Origin: Cliona cf. orientalis
Taxonomy: Eukaryota; Porifera; Demospongiae; Clionaida; Clionaidae
Assembly: GCA_963930775.1 (NCBI GenBank)
Contig: OZ005698.1
Location: 9,475,406-9,539,405 of the forward strand
Reading direction: 5' to 3'
Length of the DNA stretch: 64,000 bases
Part shown: one piece after another, positions 36,932-49,464 of the stretch
Layout: each line of letters opens with the position of its first letter
Numbering within the stretch: position 1 is the first letter of the stretch
Translations under genes and position numbers: made by a program
The notes under the pieces: model-generated
Seen by the model: the letters and a program-made list of their open reading frames with translations, nothing else
Database searches by the model: none
What the model was told of the DNA's origin: nothing

Positions 36932-38879
36932 TCATATGAGAGGTGGGACGTCAGGGTCATCGATAAAGTCAGGTGAGGGGGGAACAGGCTCCTTTCTCCT
37001 ACTCAATTTTGGACTATCCCCCCTCTTGAGTGGGGCCGATGGCTGTCCCACGATAATATTAGCCAACTCGGCTCTTTTTGAACTCAAATTTGGATCCACT
37101 TCCAACAGGCCTCCTGCTGTCTTTGAAGCAACAGAACTCTCTTCTTTACGGCTACTGGCTCCTCCCACTCCAGTGGTCATGTGACTAGCTCCACCCACTT
37201 TGGACGATGTTATTGCTGACTTGGCAGATTTCACTACCGGCTTAGCCCTTGGCATGGTGATCAGTAGTTTCCCTGTAGTCTGCGATCGTTGTGCTGTGGA
37301 GCTGTCTGGAGACACCTCCTCCATCAGCACCACCTGAAGAATCTGAACATTTAACAGCAAAACAATGTTTTTCTCTCATATAATATTATTCATCCTAAAA
37401 CATTGATGATGTCACTGACCTTTCCCTTGATTGTGACCCTAATGTAGGTGGGCTGGATGTCGCAGTCTATGAGTGAGGTGTCCATGAATCGAGGGCAGTC
37501 CACCTCCAGCTGGTAGCAACCATCCACCTCGTCCTCACTAAGGTGAAATTCATACCTGATACAAGGAAGAAAATTAATATTACATTGAAGTGACATCGTT
37601 CGTTTGTTTCATAATAATATTACATTACCAAACTAAACATTGTCATAGTAATACAGCATGCATCATGATAGTTTTGTTTTCTACCTTCCTTCATTGACGT
37701 TAAGCATTTTCCCATCTCTCTCCAAGCAACGAACTCTCTTGTGCTCCTTGGGTCCACTAGTGGATGGATTGATCGAGAAAGAATGATAATAGCATAATTA
37801 AAGGGATGTCCCCATTACCACTGACGGTTCACTTACTCTGGCTCCTTGCCTTTGGCTCTTCTCTTCTCAGCTATATAATTAGAAGTATCTATTCTGGACT
37901 CCGGAGTATAGGGAACCTTCTCATCTGCAAACTCTTCCTCACTTCCCCCCTCTTCGCTTCCCCCTGGAAAATTCGAATTTTCCACTCCCTCAGACCCCTC
38001 GAGATGTGCATTTGTATCTGTGTACCACCTCTTATTGAAGCCTGGTCTACCAACATCCACCACTCCATCTTTGCTTCTCGTCTTCCTAGCTTTCTTCCTC
38101 TCCTCATACTCTCTCTTCTCCCTCTCTCTCTTCTCCTCGTGAATCTTTTGTTGCTTGGCTATGCCATTTCGTAGCTCAATCAATCGCTGATTTGCCACGA
38201 TTCTTTCCGATTTCGTCACATCTTTTCCATCGAGAGTTTTCAACTGAGGTAGTGAGGCCACTACAAACTCCCTGTACCCCTTGTAGTCCGTGCAGGGGTT
38301 CCCCGTGAGGTACAGCTCCCGGAGGTGACCGTTGACCTTTAGACTCTCTACACTCAAGAGGTCACCAACAAAGTTCACTGTCAAGTCCAGTTTCTGCAAG
38401 AATTCACAACCTGAAAGCATAGTAAAAAGTTGCAAAATGATCTTGTATGGAGTTGGGGTGTGTCTGTGTGTATGTGTGCGCATTTACATGCCTTCAAGAT
38501 TCTCAATGGTCTCTATGTTATTCAGTGCGAGGTTGAGGTACGTCAGTTGCTTGAGACGAGACACATTCTCAATCCGACCAATCAGATTGTTCTGTAGATA
38601 GAGGATCTTCAGATCTTGACACCACCTGTCAAGGTGCTCTATCCTGTCAAAAATGGAGAGAGAGAGAGAGAGAGAGATTCAGTAAAAAAAAAATTTCTAC
38701 CCCCAAGCCACACCTCTCAATGTCTTGCTGATGGAGGGAGAGTTCTTCCAGGCTAGCTATCTCGCAGTTGTTGTGCTCGGCCCGTCGCCGCACTAGCTCC
38801 TCTGTGACTGCGGGGAGGGTGGAGCATCATAAAAGGCAAGTATAAAGGAATGGCAAGCAGCTGACTCACTTCGAGGCAT
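36932..38879 (-). CDS. DNAAF11: Dynein axonemal assembly factor 11 (LRRC6/TILB)
   Basis: Cytoplasmic factor for preassembly of axonemal dynein arms in motile cilia. The first exon is tiny (ATGCCTCGAA). Exon 2 gives [15 protein letters not shown], exon 3 gives the leucine-rich repeats ([38 protein letters not shown]), and exon 4 the LRR cap ([18 protein letters not shown]) and a charged coil. RWYTDTNA and TPESRIDT follow. Later exons form the CS-like domain ([34 protein letters not shown]), and the C-terminus is DDPDVPPLI. All match LRRC6 in order. The intron after exon 3 needs a GC donor (GAAG|GCATGT, around 38490) to keep frame, joining ENLEG to CEFLQ. Confidence 0.94.
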
Positions 38880-39057
38880 CTTCAGTTTGTCGGGTCAAAG
38901 GTCATATTATTTGCTTGATAACACTGCGCACGCGCGCGTATTATGATTATTATCAATAATATTATCAATAAATATTATTGTAATGTTTTTGCACCCAGTG
39001 AAGTAGGATAAAAATTTTGCACACGTGACATTAAATATTTTATATTCCATCTGTGAC

Positions 39058-41742
39058 TTAGTGTATCTCCTCATTGCTATCTGCAGGGGAGAGAGAGTCA
39101 GATCTAGAGCCAGGCGGGGTGAAGTAGGGCGGTGACGAAGAGTCCTCTCGTTTGGCTACAGGACTAGTCGCTTCATTCAGTGAATTAGAGGTGGCTAGGC
39201 ATTGTGTGTCATGTTCTTGAGGCAGAGGGAGAGCTACTCTCTCTTCCTCTGGCGGGATGACTTGCACGGAATAGAACACTTCCGTTGAATGAGTCCACCC
39301 CCGGGAATTGTCAAACTTCAACACATCTGTGAAACATAAACAATAATATCGCTTCATTTAAGCCATCATTCTCATTGCATGTTCATATTATGTATTAAAC
39401 AGGTATAGCTATATATAATTCAGTAGACTCACATATGCCAGCCAGAGTGCATTCATGAAACCCCACTTCTGGGATCTGGTGGCTATTGACCCTCCGAAGT
39501 GGTACCTAAACATTGATCATCACACAAGAGTTTCAATATAAATAACGATTCATAGAAAGGAAAGGGATGCAAGAAATTTACAGAAAGAAATTAGCTCTAG
39601 TTACAGGGGACCCACCACATTATGAGCATTCACTGACTTCTTCTTATCTCCCTGGAGGTACCACCCGAAGCCGATGCTGTGATCGATGGTGATAAACTCC
39701 CACCGCAGTACTGTACGAGGCTGCTCTATCTGGTAGCCTAGCTCACAAGTTTCTCTCCGTCCAACGACAACCTTCTCCATCTGGTCACGGCTGGCCATGG
39801 CCTCTGTCAGGTAGTATTTCTGTGGTATATCACCACCCTGGGTTATCTGCAGGGCACAAAGTAAATTTAACAAGAATAGCAAATCAGTTTCTGTAGCACC
39901 ACTGCATGCTGGCTAACCTAACCTAATAATCATAACTGATGGCCTAAATTTGATGCATAGTGTACTGTACATCCCGGTGATGTGCTGAAATAGCTGTGAA
40001 AGAGGCTGGTTAAGAGAACTCACATAATCTGTGCAGTAAGGGTCTGGTTCGCATCTTGTTCCACCATAAGCCTGTGGCAGCTGGTCTGGACTGATGTACT
40101 TCTGAAGCTCTTCCTTCCAATTGTTAGAATTTTCTACATTTGGTTGAAAAAATGAAATAAAAACATGATATTGTACTGAAATTGAAAGAAACATGAAGTT
40201 ATCAATAGCTTACGGCCAAAAACAATAATCTTTTCTCTCGTGCGCTCGTCCAGGAAGTGTTTCACAAGGCTGTACCCAACAGGGAAAATCTTTGGTGCTT
40301 TGATGAGGAAGACTCTCTTGATTCTCTCGGGGTAGTTGGTTTCGAGAATGGTTATGAGTTCTCTGAAAACCACAATGCCAGGCCAATGGAAATGTCTCTT
40401 ATAACTCAAATTCTCTAGGTCAATTATAGATGTGATTGTTTCAATTCGTCTGCCATACTGAAAAAGCGGATTGTATGATAATATTGCTAGCTAATGTGCT
40501 GTGTTCTGCATTGAAACTTACTTTTTCTGAGGCTTTATCGAGCAAATGGAGATTTGCTTCCAAGTAATAGACGATGTATTTCGTGATATCTTCCTTTCTT
40601 GCTGATTGGCACACTCCTAAAGGAAAACTCGTCGTATAACATCAACATTGCCAGATTTGAACTAAAAAATTAATAATACTATTCCCATGTATTACATTAA
40701 GCTAAAATGAGGCTACTGGTCTATGGACTTGCTACAAACCTTTAATGTCAAGGTTTCCCATGTTGCTGTGCCATATTGGATGTCCCTCTCTGTCCTCTCC
40801 AAAGAATCCAGCCGGGATGTACTGAGATAGTACCTCTGGAGGTGGCCAGTCACTCACTATGGTCCTTACTCCAAAGTGCTGGCGGAACTCCACATGCTAT
40901 AGAACAACGAACAAATTGCATTAATTAGTTCAAAATTAATTATGTAAAAATTTAATATGAGTGTTCTTCTATATTATAATTATAATCAAGAGTGGGTCTT
41001 AATCCACTCTTGTTATAATATACCCATCATATCTCGTCATGGTGACCATCCTGATAGGACTTTCACCGTTTCAAGATTTATTGCAAAAATTAATTAGCGC
41101 TGGATTTACACTATGGGAATAATTATAATAATATCATGCATACACGGCTTCCATGCAAGTAGGTTCCTCATCTATAGCTATAAGCTAGACATGTACGCAT
41201 TCCATGGTATCGGTAATCATTAGTGCTTCACACGTGTATACAGCTGCACTAATCCTGCACAGTGTCATAATATCCAGCTCCAGTGCCAGGGACTGGAGTA
41301 TACAAACTGATTGGTCTTCGCTTGGAGTCAAGGGCAGTACAGAATGATACAATAATATTTACTCATCTGCTACCAAAACTCTATAGCAGTTTACGTATCC
41401 TCTGACATGCATGTCACATTAATTTATCTAGTAAGCTTACATTTCTGATTGATCTTTCCGCTTTTTCGACTTTGAATTTGCGAGCTGCATGCATGTATTC
41501 GTGTGTGTAATCAAGAGTGATAATTTTCATGATCAGGTCTGTTTCTCACCTCTCAGCCATCTTAGATAGAAATAGTCATCATTCTCTGGCAAATCATCCC
41601 TGAGATCCGAGACTGCTTCTCGTAGCTGTAGAGCACGTAACAAACACAATGAACTATGAAATTACAATGCCAATAGGCCTTCAGAAACCTTTCTCAAAGC
41701 TTCTTCTTGGCGCGAGCTGAGATCGCCGACGTGTCCACTCAT
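39058..41742 (-). CDS. SEC14-like CRAL-TRIO/GOLD protein, paralogue 1
   Basis: Cytosolic lipid-binding protein of the SEC14L family (phosphoinositide/tocopherol/squalene handling in animals). Ten exons. Exon 1 encodes [18 protein letters not shown], the conserved N-terminus. DDYFYLRWLR and ARKFKVEKAERSIRN form [22 protein letters not shown] and SIIDLENLSYKRHFHWPG the lipid-binding fold, [20 protein letters not shown] its end, then the GOLD domain (GGDIPQKYYLTEAM, RWEFITIDHSIGFGWY, FDNSRGWTHSTEVFY) and an acidic Ser-rich tail. The CRAL-TRIO core (YGRRIET to IIVFG) is in one exon, unlike in paralogues 3 and 4. Start codon 299 bp from that of ESS2. Confidence 0.9.
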
Positions 41743-42040
41743 CGCGATAATTTCTGATTCCTGCGTCACGGTGCGTCTGCGTCAGTTTTCTCACTGGTAG
41801 TGTAGACTACCTGAAACAACTCTGGGATCTGTTAGACTATCCATAGCTCGTTTGCTTTTTCTAGTCCCAAGGCCACTGACACGCCCCACAGATATTCATG
41901 CTGCACTGTCACGAGCGCATGCTCACATCACACCTCCACCTTCTTGAGTTTGTGCGCATGCGCATACGGGGAATTTTGTGACGTAATAGCACCAGTATTG
42001 ACCTTTGACCCAGCACTGTACTGGTACAGACGTTTTAAAG
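41743..42040. promoter_or_regulatory. Bidirectional promoter, SEC14-like 1 / ESS2
   Basis: 298 bp between divergent start codons, with a perfect TGCGCATGCGCA at 41953-41964, 77 bp before the ESS2 ATG. Confidence 0.6.
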
Positions 42041-43816
42041 ATGTCTTCAGCAGGATCAGGATCGAGTGAGTTGGTGTTAAGGAGCGGGGCAGGCGCCTTG
42101 GTGGCGTCCTCTGAACAAAAATCTATCAAAAAGAAGCCGCCCAAGAAACCGATGGAGGAGGAGCAGTTTACAGAGGTCTGCTTTATTCAATTTACTAAGA
42201 TGACTACATGTGACTACTAGTTTTTGATGGTTTAGTATTCCAAGTATTATTATTTTGTTCCCTTAGGCTTTGACAACCATCATCAGGCGTGATTTCTTTC
42301 CGGACGTGGCCAAGCTAGAGGCTCAACTCGAATTCATTGAGGCTTCCGAGAGCAATGATTACGACAAACTACGTGAGATTTCGGAACGATTTGCCACGAC
42401 AACGCACACACCAGCAGTGGCAACCCCTGCCACTTTCGAGACCCCCTCGGTCAGTGCTACCCCTCGATCTAGGGGGAAACAGCGGGAAAAACAACAAAAC
42501 GAGGGGCCGGGAGAAAATGAAAATTCAGAGGACCAGCCCCCTGAAGCTAAGAAGCCTAAGCCAGAAGAGGCAAAGCTGGACCAATTTTTATCAAAATACC
42601 AAAGTGAGGATGACGCATCGTTTGGTGAGCTGATGGAGAAAGCGGCAGAAGAGCATCAACAAAAGCACGCCTGGCTACGAGCGAAGGAGAAAGAATACGC
42701 AGACCCATTATCCCTAGAGGGACCGGAACAGAGACAAGCCATTACTGATGGAGGGAGTGAGGGGGGAGGAGGAGCAGGAGGAGGGGGTAGTGGGGAGGGA
42801 GGGAAGATGATGATCGAACACAGGCCAGCTGGCGTCAAGACTTGGAACTATACGGCTAAAAACACTCTGATGTACATCCCAGAGGGTGTGGAGGAGAGCA
42901 CGATGGACAGGGTGAGGAAGGCGACCAAAGGGAGAGAGATCGTACACTCAAACACACGACTATCGAGAGATTTCATCAAGAAGAGAGAGGCTGCGGTACG
43001 GGCAATGGCGTCGCCGGGGGAGGAGGGAGAGAAGGGAGGGGGACCGTCAAAGAATAAGTCAGAGAAGATTGGGGTGGACGGAAAGACACTGGCTCCAGGG
43101 GAAACCCCTTCCGTCAATGGATACGACTTCATTTTTACACCCCAGATTCATCCTGGTGAGTGAAAAATAATTTTTTTTATCAACAGTAGAATATAATGTT
43201 GGGTGTATATATGTGCTGTATGACAGTTGCTTTTTGTTCATCAAAATACCGAAGTCACTTTGTATTTTTAGGTGTTGATGCGTCTCCGCTAATGACCTGG
43301 GGCACTATCGATGGTACCCCTTTCCACCTCGAGACGGACCTTACCCCCCACAGTGGCCCAACTTTCAAGATGCCCAAGGCCCCCAGGAGAGAGGAACTAG
43401 CCCATAAGCTGGTGGAGAAGACAGCCAAGGCAAACAAGGAGAGAAAGAAAGCAGCAGCAATGGCGGCTAGGTGAGTTACTAGATGAATCTCTGCCGTTTC
43501 AATAATTTTATAATAGCAATGATTTTCTTTCCCTCTCTCCAGTCCTGCACTCCTAAGGCAAAAGCTAGGTGCCACGCCCACATCGGACAGGTTACAAATG
43601 TTGTCTCCGGCCGCTCGTAAACTTGTAGCTCGTACAGCCACGCCCACTGGGATCGACAAATCCCTTCGTGCTAGCTACACACCCAAGAGAACTCCGGTAT
43701 CTGCCAGTCCACATTCCACTCCACAGTCAAAGTCTGATTCCAATTCCACCCCACGACATCATGCTGAGGGAGGCTCCACCCCCTCTCTAACTGACAATCT
43801 TCTCAATCTAAGATAG
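42041..43816 (+). CDS. ESS2: Splicing factor ESS-2 homologue (DGCR14)
   Basis: Nuclear protein associated with the late spliceosome. Exons: 42041-~42174, ~42267-43154, 43272-43470, 43543-43816. Motifs: MEEEQFTEALTTIIRRDFFP near the N-terminus (family hallmark), VAKLEAQLEFIEA, LDQFLSKYQSEDDASFGELM, WNYTAKNTLMYIPEGV, NTRLSRDFIKKRE, GYDFIFTPQIHPG, LMTWGTIDGTPF, FKMPKAPRREELAHKL, LSPAARKLVARTATP, LRASYTP and a final TDNLLNLR. A glycine-rich stretch encoded around 42750-42800 is an insertion relative to vertebrates. Family assignment is firm. Confidence 0.94.
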
Positions 43817-44967
43817 CTGTAAGTAAATACTGAAAATTTTCAAAATACACTGTCTCTAATTCTCTGTCTAAACATTATGCTTGTTTATCCAATTGATGTA
43901 TGTTCTGTATGTCCGATGAATCATTGTGTCCTATGCTATGTATTGGAGAAGTTCCTTTGTGTCAATGGAGTTCTGTCGGACCACAGCTACTCTAGTTTGT
44001 TATGGGAGTTGCGTACATGAAGTGTTGTCTGGCCTGCCCTTTCAAAGGCCTTGATCATTTCCCATGCTCTCCCCGTACTTTGCACCCTCTATAATATCAT
44101 TATTTATACTGGTGGTCACAGTTGTTGATTGTTGTGGGGACACAAACTGGCTGTAGTCCACAGTGCAGTGCATGAGCTCGAGTGTAAGTGTTCTGAAACA
44201 AGACCAGGATCACTTCCTCCCACCAATAGGCTAGTGTGCCACCGCCAAATGATTGAAGGAAATAAATTATACAAGTGCCCATAACTATAGTTTATATGTT
44301 CCAAGTCTATGAACATAGCATCAATATGAAGCCAAAAATCTAAATTTTCTATGATAGTAGACAGAAAAGTTTCCACATATTTTAGCAATTTCTCTCTCTC
44401 TCTGGTTGAACTGTTAATAGATGATCATGCATACTAGCCACATTATCCCATGATCGTGACTTTAAACATATTTATTAATAATAGCATGCTACAATGAGGG
44501 ATATACATCAATAGTAAAATTTAAAAAAAATAACCCCATCCTCCCGTCGACCTTCCGAGCTCTAGGCTGGAACGTTGGTCAGGGTACACTGCACATTACT
44601 GCAGCCAGTTACGCATATGGTTTTCACGTTGGAATGTACGGACCGTGACGTAATTAATTAAAGCTATGAATATCATTAAATTCACACCGCGGCGCGCGCC
44701 AAAGTGTATCTCGCCAACGGAAAGAGCTATGGAGCTGGAACAAAAACTAAAATGTAGCTCTTGAACAGATGAAAGCAACTACCATGGTCCTAAATATGCT
44801 AGACTATGCCATACATACCAAGTTTCTTCAAAAACCTTTACGTGTCATAGTATAGCAAAAGCATAATATCTTTGCAACAGTAATAGTTATGGAACTGGAA
44901 CAAAGACCAAAATGTAGCTCATAATCAACAAAAAAAAATATATTTTTTTCAGATAATCAGGGGTGGC

Positions 44968-45007
44968 ATTACTGTGAATAACTCATGCATGAGTTATTCA
45001 CAGTAAT
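44968..45007. repeat. Perfect 40-bp palindrome
   Basis: ATTACTGTGAATAACTCATG followed at once by its exact reverse complement. With no loop it could extrude as a cruciform. Confidence 0.85.
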
Positions 45008-45048
45008 GATATTATTTGTAACATCATCCCATGGTTGGTATGTCAAAC

Positions 45049-45125
45049 ATAGCCTCGTACCCAGGCCACTCCGGCATTTTCAATGTTAAACGTTGGGAGC
45101 CAGAATGGCCTGGGTACGAGGCTAT
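45049..45125. mobile_element. 77-bp inverted repeat, MITE-like
   Basis: Arms ATAGCCTCGTACCCAGGCCA (45049-45068) and the exact reverse complement (45106-45125). TCAAAC occurs on both sides, though offset by one base on the right, so a target duplication is only possible. Confidence 0.5.
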
Positions 45126-45246
45126 ATCAAACATATTAAGTCTTGTTGAAGGAAATAAATTATAAAGTGCAGAGTCTCACATAAATAATATTAATATAGG
45201 TGCAAATTCTCAAACGTGTTATGATTCAATGTGAAAGTTTATTTAG

Positions 45247-47843
45247 TCATACTTGTGTAGACACTGATGTGCCAGTGAGTGCTTGTTCGTGTGCGTCAAC
45301 AGTAGTAGTTATTGACTGATTCGGTGATGGCGGAGAACTGTCCTGGACATGTGATATAATTGTCTCTGCTTCTTGAGTGCAAGTAGTGATTTCCACTTCT
45401 TGAACGCAGTCATGAAATTCATCATCCTCACTGCTGGAAGGGGCCGGGCACGTTGACTGGTGTGGGTGTGGTGATCCCGCCTCCTCCTCTTGCTGCTGCA
45501 CCACGGGAAGTGGGTGGGGCTCCCTATGCAGCACACTTGGAGCCGAGACCTTGACAGAATAGAAGATCTCCTTCGAGCGAGCCCAGCTGTACGAGTTGTC
45601 AAACTTTAGAATATCTGCATAATAATTATTATTAAAGGACGATCATAATTATGATGATCACATGACAGTCATGTGACTTACATGTACCAACGAATGCGCA
45701 TTCATGCGCTCCAGCTTCAGGAACTATGTGACTATTGGCTCTTTGCGTTGGAACCTGAAATTAAAAATATTTCGATTATTTACATACAGACGTACGGGGC
45801 TGTTATGATGAGTATTAAAGAGATAAAAAATGCAAAATAGTGTGGGGGTCACTATTATCACTAACTATTTCCTTGAGAATCTTCGAAGACTTGAGTTTTC
45901 TGGTTTTGATTTCCTTGGTGAACCATCCGAAGCTTATGTCGTAGTCGGTGCTGACAAACTCCCAGCTGAGCACCGTGCGGGGGTGACTGATGTGAAACTC
46001 TAGCTCACACGTACTCCCTCGTCCAATGACCACTCTCTCCATCTCCTCTCGGCTGGTCTCCGTCAAGTTCGTCATGTAGTACTTCTCAGGGATATCCCCA
46101 CCAATAGAGATCTATACAAGGAATCGTCAAAATAAATAATAGTGAACTTTGTTGTCTCAAATCAGGCTTTATCCCCCATGCTTCATACATAAATATCTTC
46201 ATGGGAAAGCTATTATTTCTCGTGCAAGCTGTGCCATTGATATTCCTTCATACAAGCCCAAAGATGTGCTGTAACTCACATAATCTGTGCAGTAAGGATC
46301 TGGTTCACATCTTGTTCCACCATAAGCCTGTGGCAGCTGGTCTGGACTGATGTACTTCTGAAGCTCTTCCTTCCAATTGCCTGAAACACGCACAAAAAAA
46401 ACAACAGCAAACAGATCACCAATGCACACACAAACACATCATCCATGGGCATTTTCATTGATATCATAAAGTTTACGATCACAATACATACTTCCTAAAA
46501 TGATGATTTTGTCTCTCGTTACTTCATCCATGAAGGGCTTGATGAGATTGTACGCCACCGGGAAAGCCTTTGGTGCTCTGACAACGATCACCCTCTTTGT
46601 CCTCTCGGGATAGTTGGCCTCGAACATGGAGAGAAGTTCCCTGAAGATGGCGATGCCCGGCCAGTAGTAGTGCCGCTGGTAGCTCAGGTTCTCGAGGTCG
46701 ATAATCGATACAACCGTCTCAATGTGTCTGCCATGCTGAATATCGAATGTGGACATGAATAAAGTACAATGTAATTAAATTAGAGACAGCTGTCAAAGGT
46801 ACAAGTGTTGTAGCGGTGATGAGATAAAATTACAATAGTGGTGTATCCACCTATTGATCTATCTATCTATCTACCTTTGCTGAGCAGTCTTTCAGAACCT
46901 GGACCGTCTTCTCCAAGTGGTAGGCCTTGAACTTGAAGATATCTTCCTTTCTCGCTGAGCGATGAAATCCTATCATGATTGAATGACATTGTGGATAATG
47001 TAGACATTAATTTTATAATCATTATGAACCCTTGACCACATCCCCAGTGGCTGTATAGTTCTAATGGTGCATGTGGTAAAGGTCGTCAATACACACATCG
47101 ATGTCAGGGCCTCAATCGTAAAGATGGAGTCTAAGATCAACTTTCGACTTCGAGTTTCGATGCCTCTATCAAAGGAGATGAACTCGACAGCACAGTACAG
47201 CTTCCGAACTTCAGATCGGTCGTGGCATGACGCGTGCTATAAATAGCGCAAGGCTAGCTTTATTTATCCACAGGATTACGTCAGCCAAGAGAACGCGTGA
47301 AGTTCGGCCGGCATTACTTGTCGGAGAAAGTAGCACTCAGCTTTTAATGTATTCGCTGGATATGTATGTAAGTTAATATATGATTCTGTGGATTTTCAGG
47401 TCTCAGAAGTGTTCTGTAAAGGCTCTGAATTTTAGCACTATGACGACATAGGTTACATCATAATTACATCATAATTACCTAATAACCGCAAAAAAGTAAG
47501 TTTATACTGGGGATGTAATAATCATTATTACGCTCACATAACTGTGGGCTCTTGGAATCTACACACCCCATGGTACTAGTGTACATATATGGCCAAAGAA
47601 TAATCATTATTGTATAACCCTATATGGTAACATTCCCAATTGCCTCTATAAACATAGAAATATTATATTCTAGGGTGGTTTACCTCTGAAGTCGAGGTTT
47701 CCCATGCAGTCAAACCAGACTGGGTGTCCCTCCCTGTCCTCTCCAAAGAACCCTCCCGGAGTGAACTTGGAGAGAACCTCCGGAGGCTGCCAGTCAGTCA
47801 ACACAGTGTCCAGGCCAAAGCATTCACGAAACTCGATATGCTT

Positions 47844-47881
<38 letters not shown>

Positions 47882-49004
47882 CATGTATACAATAACATGT
47901 GAATAGAATGATCCTTCACTGATGTGAGGTAGTGTTTAAAATTAGTAACCTATTAGCGTATGTATGGCTCACTTTTCTGATGCTCTGTTCTGCTTTCTTG
48001 ACATTAAATTTTCGAGCTAAAAATTATGCAATATTGAGATTACTATCATATTTGAGTGTGCTACATGCTAATAATTTATTAAAATGCTGAATAATGAATG
48101 GAGGGCCTGGGGCTAAAATTACAGTAGTGTTATCAGACAATTCGGCTCCATAATTGTGCACGGGCAAGTTGGCTGCAAGATACTGTGTGTTGGGAGATTG
48201 TGTAAGCCATGCTGTACCTCTTAACCATCTAAGGTAGAAATAATCGTCCGTCTCTGGCAGTTTTCTCTCTCGTTCGAGGTCTGACACGGCAGCTTGAAGC
48301 TGTGTAAAGGAATATACTAATATCACAATCAGTGAAACATCTCAGTAAAATACTTCTTGGGACCAGCATGTTTTATCAGGTTTTCATTGAAAGTGTAGCT
48401 TGAAAATTGGGGCAGGAAATGTTGTCCGTAAATACAAAACTCTTTAGGGAGCGGAAGTTTCACACATTTAATATTATACAGTCTAAGGCGAGAAAATGTA
48501 CAATACAATACAAGTAGATGCGTCTTTTACAATGAGTGCCATTGAAAGCATTCAGCACGTGTCGACATTTTCACGTCTATTCATCCACCAACTCACATGT
48601 CTTTTGCATGTGCTGAACATATGCAGAACATTTAATACTACTGTGAAGCCACATCAAAGCTGGACTAAGGGTCCCCCCTTTAATACCTTCCCTTCCCGTG
48701 CAAGCTGGGCTAAGGGTCCCCCCTTACCCTCCCTTCCCATGGGAGCCTGGCAGTAGATCACCACGCTAATGGCCCAGGGCCCATTCTAACATGATTTAAT
48801 TAATACTATCCCAGATATAATTGTCACTGAGAATTTCACGTACCTATGGCCAGATAGCGACTCGCGATGTTTAGCATCGAGGCATCGCTATTGTTTTATG
48901 TCATAATCTGGCCTATTACTTTACATAATATTTAATATCGCGACGTCTACCTTTCTCAGTGCCTCCTCTTGAGCTGAGCTCAGATCTCCAAGGTAGCCAC
49001 TCAT
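45247..49004 (-). CDS. SEC14-like CRAL-TRIO/GOLD protein, paralogue 2
   Basis: Same ten-exon plan and orientation as paralogue 1. Starts MSGYLGDLSSAQEEALRK. CRAL-TRIO-N has DDYFYLRWLR and [15 protein letters not shown]. The core has [36 protein letters not shown] and NYPERTKRVIVVRAPKAFPV in a single exon (about 46490-46736), then [72 protein letters not shown]. Ends in an acidic Ser/Thr-rich tail. A long intron (about 46980-47690) holds nothing I can identify. Divergent from paralogue 3 across 460 bp. Confidence 0.9.
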
Positions 49005-49464
49005 GGTTTCGCTTCTGGTCAGTCCGTGGTCGATTCTGTGTGGCTATGATGGCTGGTCGCTATTGCGTAACGATATTCATCCACCGCAAGCTACACCCCC
49101 TGCCCGCGCCCAACACCCGCCCCTCTAGATCTAGCGCGAGCGCTGCGGTTAGTTATGTAATCCGCTGCAATAATTACTGCACGCATATTTATACGCATGC
49201 AATTATTCTCTCCACATCCGGGCCTGGTGCAGATACCTTCCTTGACTCCGAGAAATTGGCAACTATAAACTGCTGTTTCATTTCATGTTCTCCGACAAGC
49301 CAGCGACCTAGCTGCACAGTGCAGTCGAGGTGAGAATCGTAAACTTGTGCCTTGATCTACTTGTGGTAGAAAAATCGCGGTCAAGTAGCCTAAGTGGTGG
49401 TGTACATTGCGGTTTGTAGAGGCTCATAAACTCTAAAATTTTCACTCTACGTAGCTCCATCAAG
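49005..49464. promoter_or_regulatory. Divergent promoter region, SEC14-like 2 / 3
   Basis: 460 bp between opposite starts of two paralogues. Moderately GC-rich in the first half. No perfect TGCGCATGCGCA; only ATACGCATGC around 49191 resembles it. Confidence 0.45.

Larger units (their letters stand above)
43817..45246. other. Intergenic region between ESS2 and SEC14-like 2
   Basis: 1.43 kb between convergent 3' ends. Contains a 40-bp perfect palindrome (44968-45007) and a 20-bp-arm inverted repeat (45049-45125), listed separately. The rest is AT-rich with no supported gene. Confidence 0.6.

Noticed and set aside
46980..47690. Possible gene inside the long intron of SEC14-like 2
   Set aside because: Only short chance ORFs and no recognisable motif or splice structure.
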